A stretch of DNA of 26,359 nt. Source: Ascoidea tarda (nom. inval.) (lineage: Eukaryota > Ascomycota > Saccharomycetes > Ascoideales > Ascoideaceae). Shown here piece by piece: positions 8,625 through 18,614 of the stretch. The stretch's first letter is position 1, and the number at the start of each line of letters is the position of its first letter. The translations under genes were made by a program, and so were the position numbers. Location of the stretch: the NCBI GenBank assembly GCA_030560485.1, contig JAKTTS010000192.1:1-26359 (forward strand), in the 5' to 3' direction. The notes under the pieces are model-generated. The model was given only the letters and a program-made list of their open reading frames with translations, was not told the origin of the DNA and did not search any database.

Positions 8625-9214
8625 TCCTAAATTATGGCTTTTTAATTATCAATATTAGCAATATCACCAAAATTATTAATAATTTCAAGTTTCAGTTATG
8701 GAAAATCGCAAAATCATCAATAATCTTTTTTTATTTCATTTATTTTCATTTTTGTCTTATCCTTATTTTATCCTTATTTATATGGGTTTATTTTTTATTT
8801 TTTTTACCTCTTTTCAGTTAGTTTTAAATTTCTAAAATGTATATTATAAGTTTTTTTTTTTTTCATTATTAATGCTATTAATATGATTGTCAAAATGATT
8901 ATATTTTTATTATTTTAGTAAAAGATCTATATATTGTAAATGTTTTTTGCGATCTAAACTTGGAAATTAATCAATTAATCAAATATTCACTCATTCATTC
9001 AATCTATTTACCATGGGATCCAAATACCAAATTCAGTAACCTTAATAAGATTTTTTACAAATCGGCTGAAAAAAAAGAATTGGAAAAAAAACTTATTTCA
9101 ACATATAAATTTGTTCAAATTGCTCTGTTATTATTTTTGTTGCTCTTCAAAATTGATTCTCGTATATAAACATACGTATATAGATATAATTTCAGACCAT
9201 TATACTATAATAGC
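8625..9214. other. SSS1-FSH spacer
   Basis: This 590-bp spacer between tandem genes is very AT-rich with long T tracts. TATATAAA at 9163-9170 lies 45 bp before the FSH ATG and is a candidate TATA box. An open stretch at 8960-9169 begins with TTG, lacks an ATG and has no recognisable domain, so it is not called. No RNA gene is visible. Confidence 0.5.
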
Positions 9215-9871
9215 ATGTCAGCTAAGGGAAGAATATTATGTTTACATGGGTTTGCTCAAACCGGAAAAATTTTTGCTAAAAAGTCTTCAGGTATTCGAAA
9301 ATTATTGAAAAAGAAAAACTATGAAACAATATATATTGATGCCCCAATTAAATTGAAAATTAGTGAATTGCCATTCACTCCAAATGCTATACCAGAAGAC
9401 GAGAATTTTGGTTTTGCATGGTACCGGCTAAATGAAGGAAAAATCGAGGATTCAATCAATCTCATCAACAAAACCTTTCAAGAAAAGGGCCCATTTGATG
9501 GCATCATTGGCTTCTCTCAAGGTGCTGCTTTAGCGTTTGTCTTTGCAAACCTATTCCATTCAAAGTTTCTCTCATTGAAATTCATAATGATGTTTTCCAG
9601 CTATTCTTTTTATGATGACGACTACCTCTCGAAACTAGATCCAAACCTCTACAGAGATTTATATTTGCAAAAATTAGGCCTACCTAGTATGCACATCTAC
9701 GGAAAAAACGACAATGTTATTAAATCGCAGTTATCTATCGAGTTGGCCAATAATTACTGCGAAAAGGGAACAGCAACACTTTTTGAGCAGCCAGGAGGAC
9801 ACTTCATTCCAAACTCCAAGCCATTGTGCAGAGAATGGATAGAGTGGATTGAAGAAAGTATGAACCAGTGA
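9215..9871 (+). CDS. FSH1: FSH-family serine hydrolase (alpha/beta hydrolase)
   Basis: 218 aa, close to the roughly 220-270 aa of the yeast Fsh1-3 proteins. The N-terminus [25 protein letters not shown] parallels Fsh1 ([24 protein letters not shown]), which makes Fsh1 the best of the three matches. The nucleophile elbow is GFSQG with Ser101. The other triad members are Asp166 (YGKNDNVI) and His196 (PGGHFIPN). The fold is that of a small cytosolic esterase or thioesterase; the family is reactive toward serine-hydrolase probes, but physiological substrates are poorly defined. There is no signal peptide or membrane segment. It is complete, and the start sits directly before the first beta strand, as expected. 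Confidence 0.88.
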   Translation: [218 protein letters not shown]

Positions 9872-10202
9872 TGCCAATTCCAGCTTCACTCACCAAACTC
9901 TAGCATTACATTATATAAGCACCACAAGCACCACAAGCACCACAAGCACCAAAAAAAGAACCACCTTTCTGGATGTAGCCACGATTGCGGGTATTATGTC
10001 AGCAAGCACAGACTTGCATGAGCCCACACATTCGGGGTTTCTTCACCTGATGCAATTTTCACTTTTTTTTTGGTGTTGAGCAGCTTCTGCTTCCTCAGCT
10101 TCTGGATAAGTGATCAGTGGTGTTCGTTCTCGTATATGGGTAGTTTGATTTGCAACTAGGTGAAAGTAGAATGAATTGCTGATTTTTTGATTTTTATTCT
10201 AT
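9872..10202. other. FSH-NMA111 spacer with 9-bp tandem repeat
   Basis: This 331-bp spacer separates tandem genes. After the repeat at 9917-9950 comes a stretch of higher GC (about 9,960-10,160) with a small GCAAG/CTTGC hairpin. A three-codon ATG frame at 10171-10182 lies just before the NMA111 start and could be in the leader. No separate gene is visible. Confidence 0.5.
9917..9950 (+). repeat. AAGCACCAC 9-bp tandem repeat, 3.8 copies
   Basis: Three perfect copies of AAGCACCAC and a partial fourth lie 45 bp after the FSH stop codon. The repeat sits in the FSH 3' flank and has no visible function. It is a short slippage-type minisatellite likely to vary in copy number between strains. Confidence 0.9.
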
Positions 10203-13200
10203 ATGTTTAACACTATTAAAAGTTTCAATAGATCTCCTTTAACTAAAAAAATATTATTTTCAAATATTTTATCTTCAAGTTTTACCAAGATTAATAACAG
10301 TTTTATTCACAATTTAAAATACACTTATCACACCAATTTTCTTTTTAACAGAATGGAACTAAACCATCAATCTAAAAGGCCTTTGTCAACCACTGAAAGC
10401 GATTTGGCCACTTCAAAGAGATTGAAATTGCAATCCGAAAAGATAAATGGCAATGCCACTATCGATAACTCAACTCTAGATACCGAATCTGATTCAAATT
10501 CAATACAACTACACAAATCTCCGATATTAAACCCGCCATCTTCAAATATCAATATAAGTGACATCGATATCACTGAACCAAACAACAACAATAATAATAA
10601 CAACAACAACAACAATAGCAATATCATTATTAATGAAAACGACACTCCAATAAACCATGACACTAATAACATAATCACTTCAAAAAATAACTTGCCAGCA
10701 ACTACAATAGATAACAACCCCCACTGGCAACAAACTATTGAAAGAATCGTCAAAAGCGTTGTTTCAATTCAATTCTCTCAAGTTTCTGCTTTTGATACCG
10801 AATCTGCCTGTTGTTCTCAAGCAACAGGTTTCATCGTCAATTCAAAACGTGGTATAATTCTAACAAATAGACATGTCGTGGGACCTGGTCCATTCTCTGG
10901 TTATGCAGTTTTTGATAATCACGAAGAAATTCCAGTCAAACCCATCTATAGAGATCCTGTTCATGATTTTGGTTTTTTACAGTTTGATTCAAACTTGGTC
11001 AAATACATGAAAGTTCAACATCTCACTTTGAGACCTGATTTAGCAAAAGTTGGTGTGGAAATAAGAGTTGTTGGTAACGATAACGGTGAGAAATTATCCA
11101 TTTTATCCGGTTTTATTTCAAGATTAAATAGAAATGCTCCTGACTATGGTTCTTTGACATATAACGATTTTAATACTGAATATATCCAAGCTGCTGCAAG
11201 CGCTTCTGGTGGCTCATCCGGTTCACCTGTTGTCAATATTGATGGACATGCTATTGCACTTCAAGCTGGTGGTTCCACAAATGCTTCTACTGATTTTTTT
11301 TTGCCTGTCAACAGAGTCCTAAGAGCTTTAAATTGCATTCAAAAGAATATCCCAATCACTAGAGGAACAATCCAAGTAACTTGGATTCTTAAACCATTTG
11401 ATGAATGTAGAAGATTAGGTTTATCCCCTGATTCTGAAGCCAAAATGAGAAGCTTATACCCAAACGCTATTGGTTTACTAGTCGCTGATATCATTTTACC
11501 TGAAGGTCCCGCTGATAAGTTAATCAAAGAAGGTGATACCTTGATTTCAATAAATGGTAAATCTATTTTTTCTTTTATTTCAGTTGATGAAATCTTAGAT
11601 TCAAGTGTGGATGAAAATATTGACATAGTGGTTCAAAGAAGCGGCAAAGATTTTTCTATCAATTGTAAAGTCCAAAATTTACATTCAATCACTCCAGATA
11701 GATATGTCCAAGTTTCAGGCGCTATCTTTCACACCTTGTCCTATCAAATGGCTAGAATGTTTGGCTTACCTGTTAAGGGTGTTTTTATTTGTTATGCTTC
11801 AGGTTCTTTTAGGAGATCCAATGATACTGGTTGGTTAATCGATTCTATTGATAATAAAGAAATTCCTGATTTAGATACTTTTATTGAAGTTATGAAATCT
11901 ATACCGGATGGTGCAAGAGTTCCCTTTGTTTGCAGACATGTAACAGATATGCATTCTCCAAAAGTCAGAACCACTTATATTGATAGACATTGGTATAAAA
12001 CTTTTAAGCTAGCAATTAGAAATGATGAATCTGGTTTATGGGATTTTGTTGATTTGGGTGATCCACTACCAATGGAAAAACTAAAACCCTTAAATGCAAA
12101 ATTTATCGACTTACCATCGGATGAAGAAGGCGCTAGAAATTTATCAAGATCAATCGTTGGACTAAGTTCCCAATTTCCTATAACAATTGATTCATACTAT
12201 TTTTCTGGAAGAAATGGTTCAGGTCTAATAATTGATGCTAAAAAAGGTTATGTTTTAACTTCAAGATATTTTGTTCCTCATGATTTGGGTAATTTTCATA
12301 TAACTATTGCAGGCTCTATTATTGTTCCTGCAAAAGTTATATTTTTGCATCCTTTGTATAATTATGCTATTTTAAAATATGACCCTTCATTGGTTTTAGC
12401 TCCACTTCAAACACCCAAATTTAGTGATCAACCTTTGAAAAGGGGTGAAAAGGTTTTATTTGTTGGCAATAATTTCAGCAGAGTGGCTTCCCAAGAAACA
12501 AGAATTACTGATATATCCCCTAATAATATGCCCAAAAATTCTTCTGCTCCACGTTACAGAGCATCAAATATCAAAGCCATTACTATTGATACAAATTTAA
12601 GTTCCAAATATGGAGCTGGTGTCTTATCAGATAAAGATGGAACCATTCGTGGTTTATGGCTTTCATGCTTGGGAGAGACAAGAGACGATGGATCTGATTC
12701 TGTGTATCATGCAGGAATTGATGCAACTGATGCCTTGGACGTTATTAGAGCATTTCAAAACAGTGATAAAATTCCCAAAGTTAGAATCGTTGATGCAGAG
12801 GTTACAGAAATTCCACTTTCAAAATCAAGAATTATGGGAGTGCCTGAAGAATGGATAAGTAAATTGGAAAACGTTGAAGGAATTGACAGAATAAATTTTT
12901 TGACTGTTTCATCAATTACTTGTCCAAATTTTGAAGAAAGCGAAATAAAATCAGGATTAGAAATAGGGGACATATTGTTGGCAGTAAACGATAAATTAAT
13001 TTCTAGTATTTCAGATTTCAAAGTTATGTTCACAACCGAAGAATTAAAATTCACAATTGTTAGAAAAAAGAAAGTTTCAAATATAAACGTCAAAACAGTT
13101 GAAATTGAAAATACTGATGATATAGTTATGTGGTGTGGAGCATTAATTCAAAAACCATTTCACGCAGTCAGACAATCAATGAAACAATTACCATCAGGAG

Positions 13201-13547
13201 TTTATATATCAAGTTTATCAGGCTGTAGTCCTGCCATGCATTACGGGTTGCATTCAACAAACTTCATTACACATGTTAATGAACAAAAGACATCTACAAT
13301 GGAAGAGTTTTTGAGAATTATAAAAGAAATTCCGGACAATACATACGTGAAAGTAAGATTGATATCATTTGACAATATCCCATTTGCGTTATCTATAAAA
13401 ACCAATTATCATTATTTTCCAACATTTGAACTTAAGAAAAACACAAAAGAAAATAAATGGCTTTCAATCAAGTGCAACAATACTGATAAAAAAGAAGAGA
13501 TTAAAGAAATTAACGTTGATGTGAATGGCGATACGGAAATGAAATGA
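10203..13547 (+). CDS. NMA111: Nma111, HtrA-family serine protease, with N-terminal extension
   Basis: 1114 aa (997 in S. cerevisiae). This HtrA/Omi-like protease has duplicated protease-PDZ halves. In S. cerevisiae it is nuclear and linked to apoptosis and lipid homeostasis. The active half has His224 (TNRHVVGPGP), Asp255 (DPVHDFGF) and Ser339 (GGSSGSPV). The second half, from about residue 650, keeps the fold but lacks a clear triad, as in the family. PDZ segments follow each half. Homology becomes clear near residue 172; before it lie an Asn run (127-138) and a Lys/Arg patch (about 70-76). The first 50 residues have no Asp or Glu and resemble a mitochondrial presequence. Met51 (10353) has A at -3 and may be the main start, since the first ATG has T at -3. 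It adjoins bL35m in S. cerevisiae. Confidence 0.95.
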   Translation: MFNTIKSFNRSPLTKKILFSNILSSSFTKINNSFIHNLKYTYHTNFLFNRMELNHQSKRPLSTTESDLATSKRLKLQSEKINGNATIDNSTLDTESDSNSIQLHKSPILNPPSSNINISDIDITEPNNNNNNNNNNNNSNIIINENDTPINHDTNNIITSKNNLPATTIDNNPHWQQTIERIVKSVVSIQFSQVSAFDTESACCSQATGFIVNSKRGIILTNRHVVGPGPFSGYAVFDNHEEIPVKPIYRDPVHDFGFLQFDSNLVKYMKVQHLTLRPDLAKVGVEIRVVGNDNGEKLSILSGFISRLNRNAPDYGSLTYNDFNTEYIQAAASASGGSSGSPVVNIDGHAIALQAGGSTNASTDFFLPVNRVLRALNCIQKNIPITRGTIQVTWILKPFDECRRLGLSPDSEAKMRSLYPNAIGLLVADIILPEGPADKLIKEGDTLISINGKSIFSFISVDEILDSSVDENIDIVVQRSGKDFSINCKVQNLHSITPDRYVQVSGAIFHTLSYQMARMFGLPVKGVFICYASGSFRRSNDTGWLIDSIDNKEIPDLDTFIEVMKSIPDGARVPFVCRHVTDMHSPKVRTTYIDRHWYKTFKLAIRNDESGLWDFVDLGDPLPMEKLKPLNAKFIDLPSDEEGARNLSRSIVGLSSQFPITIDSYYFSGRNGSGLIIDAKKGYVLTSRYFVPHDLGNFHITIAGSIIVPAKVIFLHPLYNYAILKYDPSLVLAPLQTPKFSDQPLKRGEKVLFVGNNFSRVASQETRITDISPNNMPKNSSAPRYRASNIKAITIDTNLSSKYGAGVLSDKDGTIRGLWLSCLGETRDDGSDSVYHAGIDATDALDVIRAFQNSDKIPKVRIVDAEVTEIPLSKSRIMGVPEEWISKLENVEGIDRINFLTVSSITCPNFEESEIKSGLEIGDILLAVNDKLISSISDFKVMFTTEELKFTIVRKKKVSNINVKTVEIENTDDIVMWCGALIQKPFHAVRQSMKQLPSGVYISSLSGCSPAMHYGLHSTNFITHVNEQKTSTMEEFLRIIKEIPDNTYVKVRLISFDNIPFALSIKTNYHYFPTFELKKNTKENKWLSIKCNNTDKKEEIKEINVDVNGDTEMK

Positions 13548-13570
13548 AATAAAATAAAATAAAATAAAAT
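13541..13570 (+). repeat. GAAAT/AAAAT pentamer repeat across the NMA111 stop
   Basis: Two GAAAT units and four AAAAT units run from the last NMA111 codons, through its TGA (13545-13547), into the 3' flank. An AATTTTAT follows. Slippage here would alter the C-terminus only slightly. The tract may contribute to 3'-end formation. Confidence 0.7.
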
Positions 13571-14300
13571 AATTTTATAGTATAAGCTTAAAAATAAATA
13601 AAAGAAAAATTGCAATTTTATTGATTTAATATTTGTCTTATTTATTGGTTATCATTATATTTATTTATAGATTACTTATATTATGTATTTTATTTAATTT
13701 GATTGGTTTTTTAAAAAAGATAGATAGAGTAATATTTTTTTTTTATTTTTTGAAGTTATATTAGAATTACGTGCAAGACCAGGCTGAGAATCTAGAACAT
13801 TAATATTTTGTATATAATAAATTATTTTAAAACTATTTTTAATTTCAGACCATGAAATTATACAATTTATAAAACTTACATAAGATATACTGTAAACGTA
13901 TATATTATTATTAGAAGCTGATTTGACAAGCAAGTGTGTAAGAAAATTATTCAATTCGAAAGACAAAAATAATAGGCTTAGCAGATTTATTGAGTGAATT
14001 GTAACCGAATTCGACTGGATCGTTGTTGAGGATATAGCACATATAATGCAATAGATTACAATAGATGCTTAATGAGATAAAAGTATAAAGCTAAAATGTC
14101 AAAAATATACAGATTTGTTTGCAGCAAATTTGTTTACAGGAGATTTGACTTGTATCTTTGGGCTATAGCAGTTGATCTTCATAAAAAACTGGTGAAGAAA
14201 ATACGAAACGAGAAAAGCTCTAGTTGAATTTGCTTTCAAGAGAATTATATAGTATAAAAAACAGACAATGAAGGACATAAAAATGGTAGATAAGGAATTA
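13548..14300. other. Convergent NMA111-RRP1 spacer with long stop-free stretch
   Basis: This 753-bp AT-rich spacer lies between convergent genes. On the minus strand, 13694-14068 has 124 codons without a stop but no in-frame ATG near its start, on the same strand and just downstream of RRP1. The deduced product is Ser/Asn/Ile-rich with no domain I recognise. It could be a decayed gene, an exon whose start I cannot see, or chance. No RNA gene is visible. Confidence 0.4.
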
Positions 14301-15161
14301 TTATTGAACAGGGCTAGGGTCTTCGCTATTTTTACTTGTTTCATTTTGATGGCTTTGAATGTCATCGCCATTGTTGTTATTGTCTTTATTTTCTTTGTTC
14401 TCACACTCGCTACTGTCCTCGTCATTTTCCTCATCGTTTTCGTCATTTTTCAAAACACCCCATTCTATCAACTTTGGATTTTTGAGAATTTCCTTGATGG
14501 TTTTTAGTCTTAAAGGTTTAAAAATAGCATTTTTGGAAAGGTCGTAGAATGGTTCAATCAAGAGGGCTATTGGGGTTTCATTCACAATTTGGGATCTTGA
14601 TTCTAGATCGTCGATATCCATATCTTGAAAAAGAACTTTTTCTAATTCATCAACATAAACGTCGATGATATGATAAGGAATTGAAGTCAAAATTTTTGGA
14701 GAACCGGATAATGGACCAAGTTTGTTATTTTTTTTATCATTTTTGAACAAAGCGTTTAGATAGCCCGCAGTTAAGCTCCTATGATAGTTTTCTAATTTTA
14801 ATCTTTTAAAGCAGGAATTGACAACGTTTCTCAATAGCAAGTAAAATTTATCCATTCTCCACTGATCAATATTAGGCCATTCGTTTATAATTATCGACCA
14901 AAATGCGCCGACAAATCTGACAAAGGACTGCTTGGGAATAGTTTCGGAAAACAAATCGCCTAGCAATCTGGCTAGCCTCTGCTGTGGTCTTGGTTTATCA
15001 GAAAACCACATTGAGTAGAACAACCCTTTCCATAAATGTTGATAATTGACAGACGACAAGGGCCTTGCGGTTTCGAGATATTTCTTCAAGACCTTGAAGG
15101 CAGCCTCTCTTGTAGGACGATCGTTGGCAGCTAGCTTCTTAACAAAGGTGTTGGTGGACAT
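14301..15161 (-). CDS. RRP1: Ribosomal RNA processing protein Rrp1 (Nop52 family)
   Basis: 286 aa from the chosen start (278 in S. cerevisiae). A nucleolar factor needed for 27S-to-25S rRNA processing and 60S subunit assembly. The N-terminus STNTFVKKLAANDRPTREAA matches the Rrp1 start. The Nop52 signature LWKGLFYSMWFSDKPRPQQ lies at about 43-61. Further helices with a KLENYHRSLTAGYLNALF stretch continue to about 240. The tail after about residue 240 is strongly acidic and Asn-rich, as in many nucleolar proteins. An in-frame ATG at 15266 would add 35 polar residues. I prefer 15161 because homology begins there, its context is better (ACC before ATG; the upstream ATG has T at -3), and the added segment contains a TGAAAAAT element like the RRPE promoter motif. 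SSS1, its S. cerevisiae neighbour, is in this window too. Confidence 0.92.
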   Translation of the reverse strand: MSTNTFVKKLAANDRPTREAAFKVLKKYLETARPLSSVNYQHLWKGLFYSMWFSDKPRPQQRLARLLGDLFSETIPKQSFVRFVGAFWSIIINEWPNIDQWRMDKFYLLLRNVVNSCFKRLKLENYHRSLTAGYLNALFKNDKKNNKLGPLSGSPKILTSIPYHIIDVYVDELEKVLFQDMDIDDLESRSQIVNETPIALLIEPFYDLSKNAIFKPLRLKTIKEILKNPKLIEWGVLKNDENDEENDEDSSECENKENKDNNNNGDDIQSHQNETSKNSEDPSPVQ

Positions 15162-16029
15162 GGTGTGGACAGTCTCTGTTCTGGGTTCTGCTCTGTTCTG
15201 ATTTTGCTTTTCTTTCTGAGCCTCTTCTCTCAAAAAGCGATTTTTCAAAAAAAATTTATTCTGCATGGACCCCTAGGGCTGGCTCAAGACCACTGGTGCG
15301 GAAGCGTTTGATCTAGAACTGTGTATGCAGCCGCATGTGTCTGAACGCGGCTTTTTGCGGCTCGTAGCTATTGTTTTCTGATCGCGGACGTAAAAAAACG
15401 GCAAATTAGGGCTCTAAGGAGTCTTTTATTGAGGAAATATATTTATATCTTATGGAGATGGCTGTGTCCATTGAAACAACTTTTAGAACACTCGAAGCAT
15501 ATATAACAAAACTGTAAATAATATTTCCAGAGGTTTAAAAATAAAAATGACAAACCAAAGCTTTCCTCCGGTCTGCTGTGAAATTTGTTGAATATCTCTC
15601 AATCCATTTCAGCTATCAGTGGTTAATATATTGTCGTTTGTTGATGTAAATGATCTGGTTGGCTTTCATTTATTTCTTTTCAAAAGTAACTGCCCCCTTT
15701 ATCTTCGTTATTAAAGGCTCGATTTCAGCTGGGTTTTTTTTTTTTTTGATTCAATCCTTTTTCATTTTACTATTCTAATCGTCTTTGAATTTATCGTCAT
15801 TTGTTGTTCACTGCTTTTGCACTTAGTACTCTTGCTGTTATTCTTATTTGCTCTTCTTTACTCTTCTTTTTTCTTGTCATTTCTATCGTTGATTCTTGCT
15901 TTCATTGTTAATACCATAGATCCAAATCTTTTTCGGTTCATCTCTTTTTCTTACTACTTTGAACTTGTTTTAACTTTTTCGTTGGGGTTTTTTTTGAATC
16001 AAAATCTTGATTAATTGACCATCTCTAAT
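15162..16029. other. Divergent promoter region between RRP1 and the Asn-rich gene
   Basis: This 868-bp divergent spacer shows, on the RRP1 side, TTTTTCAAAAAAAATTT near 15241, which on the minus strand reads as a TGAAAAAT RRPE-like element typical of ribosome-biogenesis genes. A GCCGC/GCGGC inverted repeat lies near 15,325-15,350. A run of about 17 T's near 15,731-15,747 is a likely nucleosome-excluding tract for the plus-strand gene. No RNA gene or further CDS is supported. Confidence 0.5.
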
Positions 16030-18090
16030 ATGACTTCTATTCTCCATTTTTCAGATTCAAAAAGAATGGTAAATCATGGAAACTATGGTTCAAATGAGTT
16101 TAATAATTTCAATGTCTTTAACAACTATAATTCTCTTTCTTTTCTCAATAACAATAATTTAATTTGTAATAACAACAATAACTCCAACTCCAGCTCCGGC
16201 TCCAACATTAACACCAATGTTAATCTTACTAATGGCGCCAATAACAGTATCAGTCTTTTTAATAACATTAATACCCCAAATAACAATTACACCTTTTCTG
16301 CCAACAACAACAACAATAATATTAACAATAATACTCATATGAATAAAGGTGCCTATTTTGTTAATCAAATATCTAATATTATTCACCAACTAAATTCTCA
16401 TCTCCAAAATAATAATCTTTCTTCAATAACAAATAATTACTCTTTAATTCAGCTCTTGGATAACTTGTACCAATTACTCAAAACAGTTTCTTCTTTTGAT
16501 AATCTTAATAATTTACACTCCAAAATCACAAAATATCATCTTATGATTTTGTTTATTTTTTTTAGAAAGGTTTTGTCAGATTTTGATTCTGACAATTTGC
16601 TCAATAGTTCAATTACTACCAATAATAACAATTATATTAATTTTAATCAAAATAATTATAATTACACTAATAATTATACCACCGTTTCTAATAACACCAG
16701 CTATAATACTACAGTTGGTAACAACATTATTAATATTAATGTTAATAATACTGCAAGTAATGACAACTTCAAATTGAACTTGCTTTTCAAATCTCTAAAT
16801 TGTTTAACTTTATTGTCAATTTTTTGCTTTGGATCTTTCAAAGAGTTGATTAATGCTGAAATATTGCCCCTCTTAAAAACATATCTACCAAATGAACTAT
16901 TATCAAACCATTCTTCAAAAATTTCTTTAAATATACTAAATTCTTATGTTATTTTGATGCTATTTAATTATAACAATCAATCACAATCACAATCACAAAA
17001 TCAAGGTATTAACTATCTTGACATTGTCAATGAACTAACTTTCTTAATTTCCTTAAAAGATCTGCTAATAATCTCTTTAAACATTCAAGACAATTTAATG
17101 TTGAAATCTTTAATTGCCAAAAACTTGGTATCAGTGATTAATTCCATCTCTGCTTTGCTAACTTTAATTAAAGATTTTGGTGACTTGAACAATTTAATTT
17201 ATATGAATTTCACTGACTTCTTGATTGATATTGAATCAATTTCTCCCTCAAATGATAATGCTATTATTAATAATTTGAGCAAAGAAATTATTAAATCTTT
17301 TGGCCAATTAATTGCATTATCCTATGAACTTTGGCATTATGATGAAAACCAAGATTTCGATGATACCCAAGGTCCTTATCCAAATGATTTGTCAATGCTA
17401 TTAACAAGATTGGTTGATGATTTTAAAATCTTTTTTCCTTCAATAAATCAAAACTATGTTGTCAAATCGGAAAACGATTTGATCATTGAAGAAGTTTTAT
17501 TCTCAATAAAATGCTTTGCAACAAATAGTATAAGAAGAACCATTGAAAAAAAAGGTGCAATTTTTGAAAAATTTTCTTTATTATCAAACGATCGTCTAGT
17601 TAAAAATACCTTGACAGTTTTTGAAAATTTATCTCTAATTATTAAAATCAAATCATGGCACAACTATATTAGATTGTATTACTTGAAATGGTTGTTGGGA
17701 AGTTTTGAAAACAGAAATAATTCGTTAAATTTTAATCTCTTTAACAATAATAACTTTAAAAGCCTCCTAAGTAATTCAATCATTAATAATAACATAGCCA
17801 CCAAAGAAAATTTTCGGACCAATAACAATGATAACAACTTTAGCAATTTTAATATCACTTATGAAAATAGTAGCGATGACCATGACAGCAATTCAATTCT
17901 GACTATTAATCTTGTCTCCTCAATTGAACAACCAAATAGAGACTTGCAAATCTGTATAGCTTCAATATTCATAAGAAAGCTCAACATTACTAAATTCGAT
18001 AAAAAAACAGGAAAACTTCTTCGAAGAATTTATATTCCAGGACTTGGCTGGTTTTGTAGAAAGAAATTAGAACAAAATCGCCAAATTTAA
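16030..18090 (+). CDS. Asn-rich, mostly helical protein of unknown function
   Basis: 686 aa from the first in-frame ATG; the open frame extends 15 bp further upstream without another ATG. I do not recognise it. Residues about 20-105, 195-245 and 565-620 are Asn/Ser-rich low complexity. A QSQSQSQNQ run lies near 317. The rest, especially about 110-185, 250-500 and 510-560, is predicted by eye as amphipathic helices rich in Leu, Ile and Phe, as in ARM- or HEAT-like folds. The segment around S542-W543 (KSWHNYIRLYYLKWLLGS) loosely recalls the C-terminal domain of IFRD proteins, but this is weak. The basic C-terminus has KLLRRIYIPGLGWFCRKK, which looks conserved and may be a nucleic-acid or protein contact. 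There is no signal peptide. It contains two of the rare CTG codons (345 and 624). Confidence 0.8.
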   Translation: MTSILHFSDSKRMVNHGNYGSNEFNNFNVFNNYNSLSFLNNNNLICNNNNNSNSSSGSNINTNVNLTNGANNSISLFNNINTPNNNYTFSANNNNNNINNNTHMNKGAYFVNQISNIIHQLNSHLQNNNLSSITNNYSLIQLLDNLYQLLKTVSSFDNLNNLHSKITKYHLMILFIFFRKVLSDFDSDNLLNSSITTNNNNYINFNQNNYNYTNNYTTVSNNTSYNTTVGNNIININVNNTASNDNFKLNLLFKSLNCLTLLSIFCFGSFKELINAEILPLLKTYLPNELLSNHSSKISLNILNSYVILMLFNYNNQSQSQSQNQGINYLDIVNELTFLISLKDLLIISLNIQDNLMLKSLIAKNLVSVINSISALLTLIKDFGDLNNLIYMNFTDFLIDIESISPSNDNAIINNLSKEIIKSFGQLIALSYELWHYDENQDFDDTQGPYPNDLSMLLTRLVDDFKIFFPSINQNYVVKSENDLIIEEVLFSIKCFATNSIRRTIEKKGAIFEKFSLLSNDRLVKNTLTVFENLSLIIKIKSWHNYIRLYYLKWLLGSFENRNNSLNFNLFNNNNFKSLLSNSIINNNIATKENFRTNNNDNNFSNFNITYENSSDDHDSNSILTINLVSSIEQPNRDLQICIASIFIRKLNITKFDKKTGKLLRRIYIPGLGWFCRKKLEQNRQI

Positions 18091-18614
18091 ACGATTCTCT
18101 TTTTAGTATTTTCAATTTTCTCAATTTTCTCATTTTCATTTTACGACATTTTTTTTATCTCTGTTCATTTTAAGCTGATGATGTTTTTGGTTTTATTTAA
18201 CTGTTATAACGTTTGCTTATTCTTATGGTTTAGTGTGTTTTTTCTTCGTTGTGTGTATGCTGAACATATTTTTTCTCATTCTTTCACTATATTTTGCTCA
18301 CTTTCGCTAAGGTTTTGTTGAACTGTCATGCTTTGTTTTATTTAATTTATATAATTTTTCTGATATAACCAATAATCTATACATAAAATACAAAAAATCG
18401 AAAAAAAGTTTTAAAAAGACTCTGAAAACTATTAAAAAACACATTTAACACTCGTTAAAAAGACACTTGGAAAACAATAGATAAATCACCACAAACTATC
18501 AGACAAAACGAAATAGGTCTTGTTTAAATATACTTGTAGGGTAGAATTTCATAGGGTAACAAGATATATGCAATTAGCCATTATAAGCCATTGTTGAAAC
18601 AAGAAATAATCCTA
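18091..18614. other. Convergent spacer before GAD1
   Basis: This 524-bp AT-rich spacer lies between two convergent genes. It contains T-rich and A-rich tracts that fit the two 3' ends. I see no gene, RNA or repeat of note in it. Confidence 0.6.

Noticed and set aside
14099-14507. Open frames overlapping the RRP1 C-terminus on both strands
   Set aside because: They are shadow frames of the acidic, repetitive RRP1 tail.
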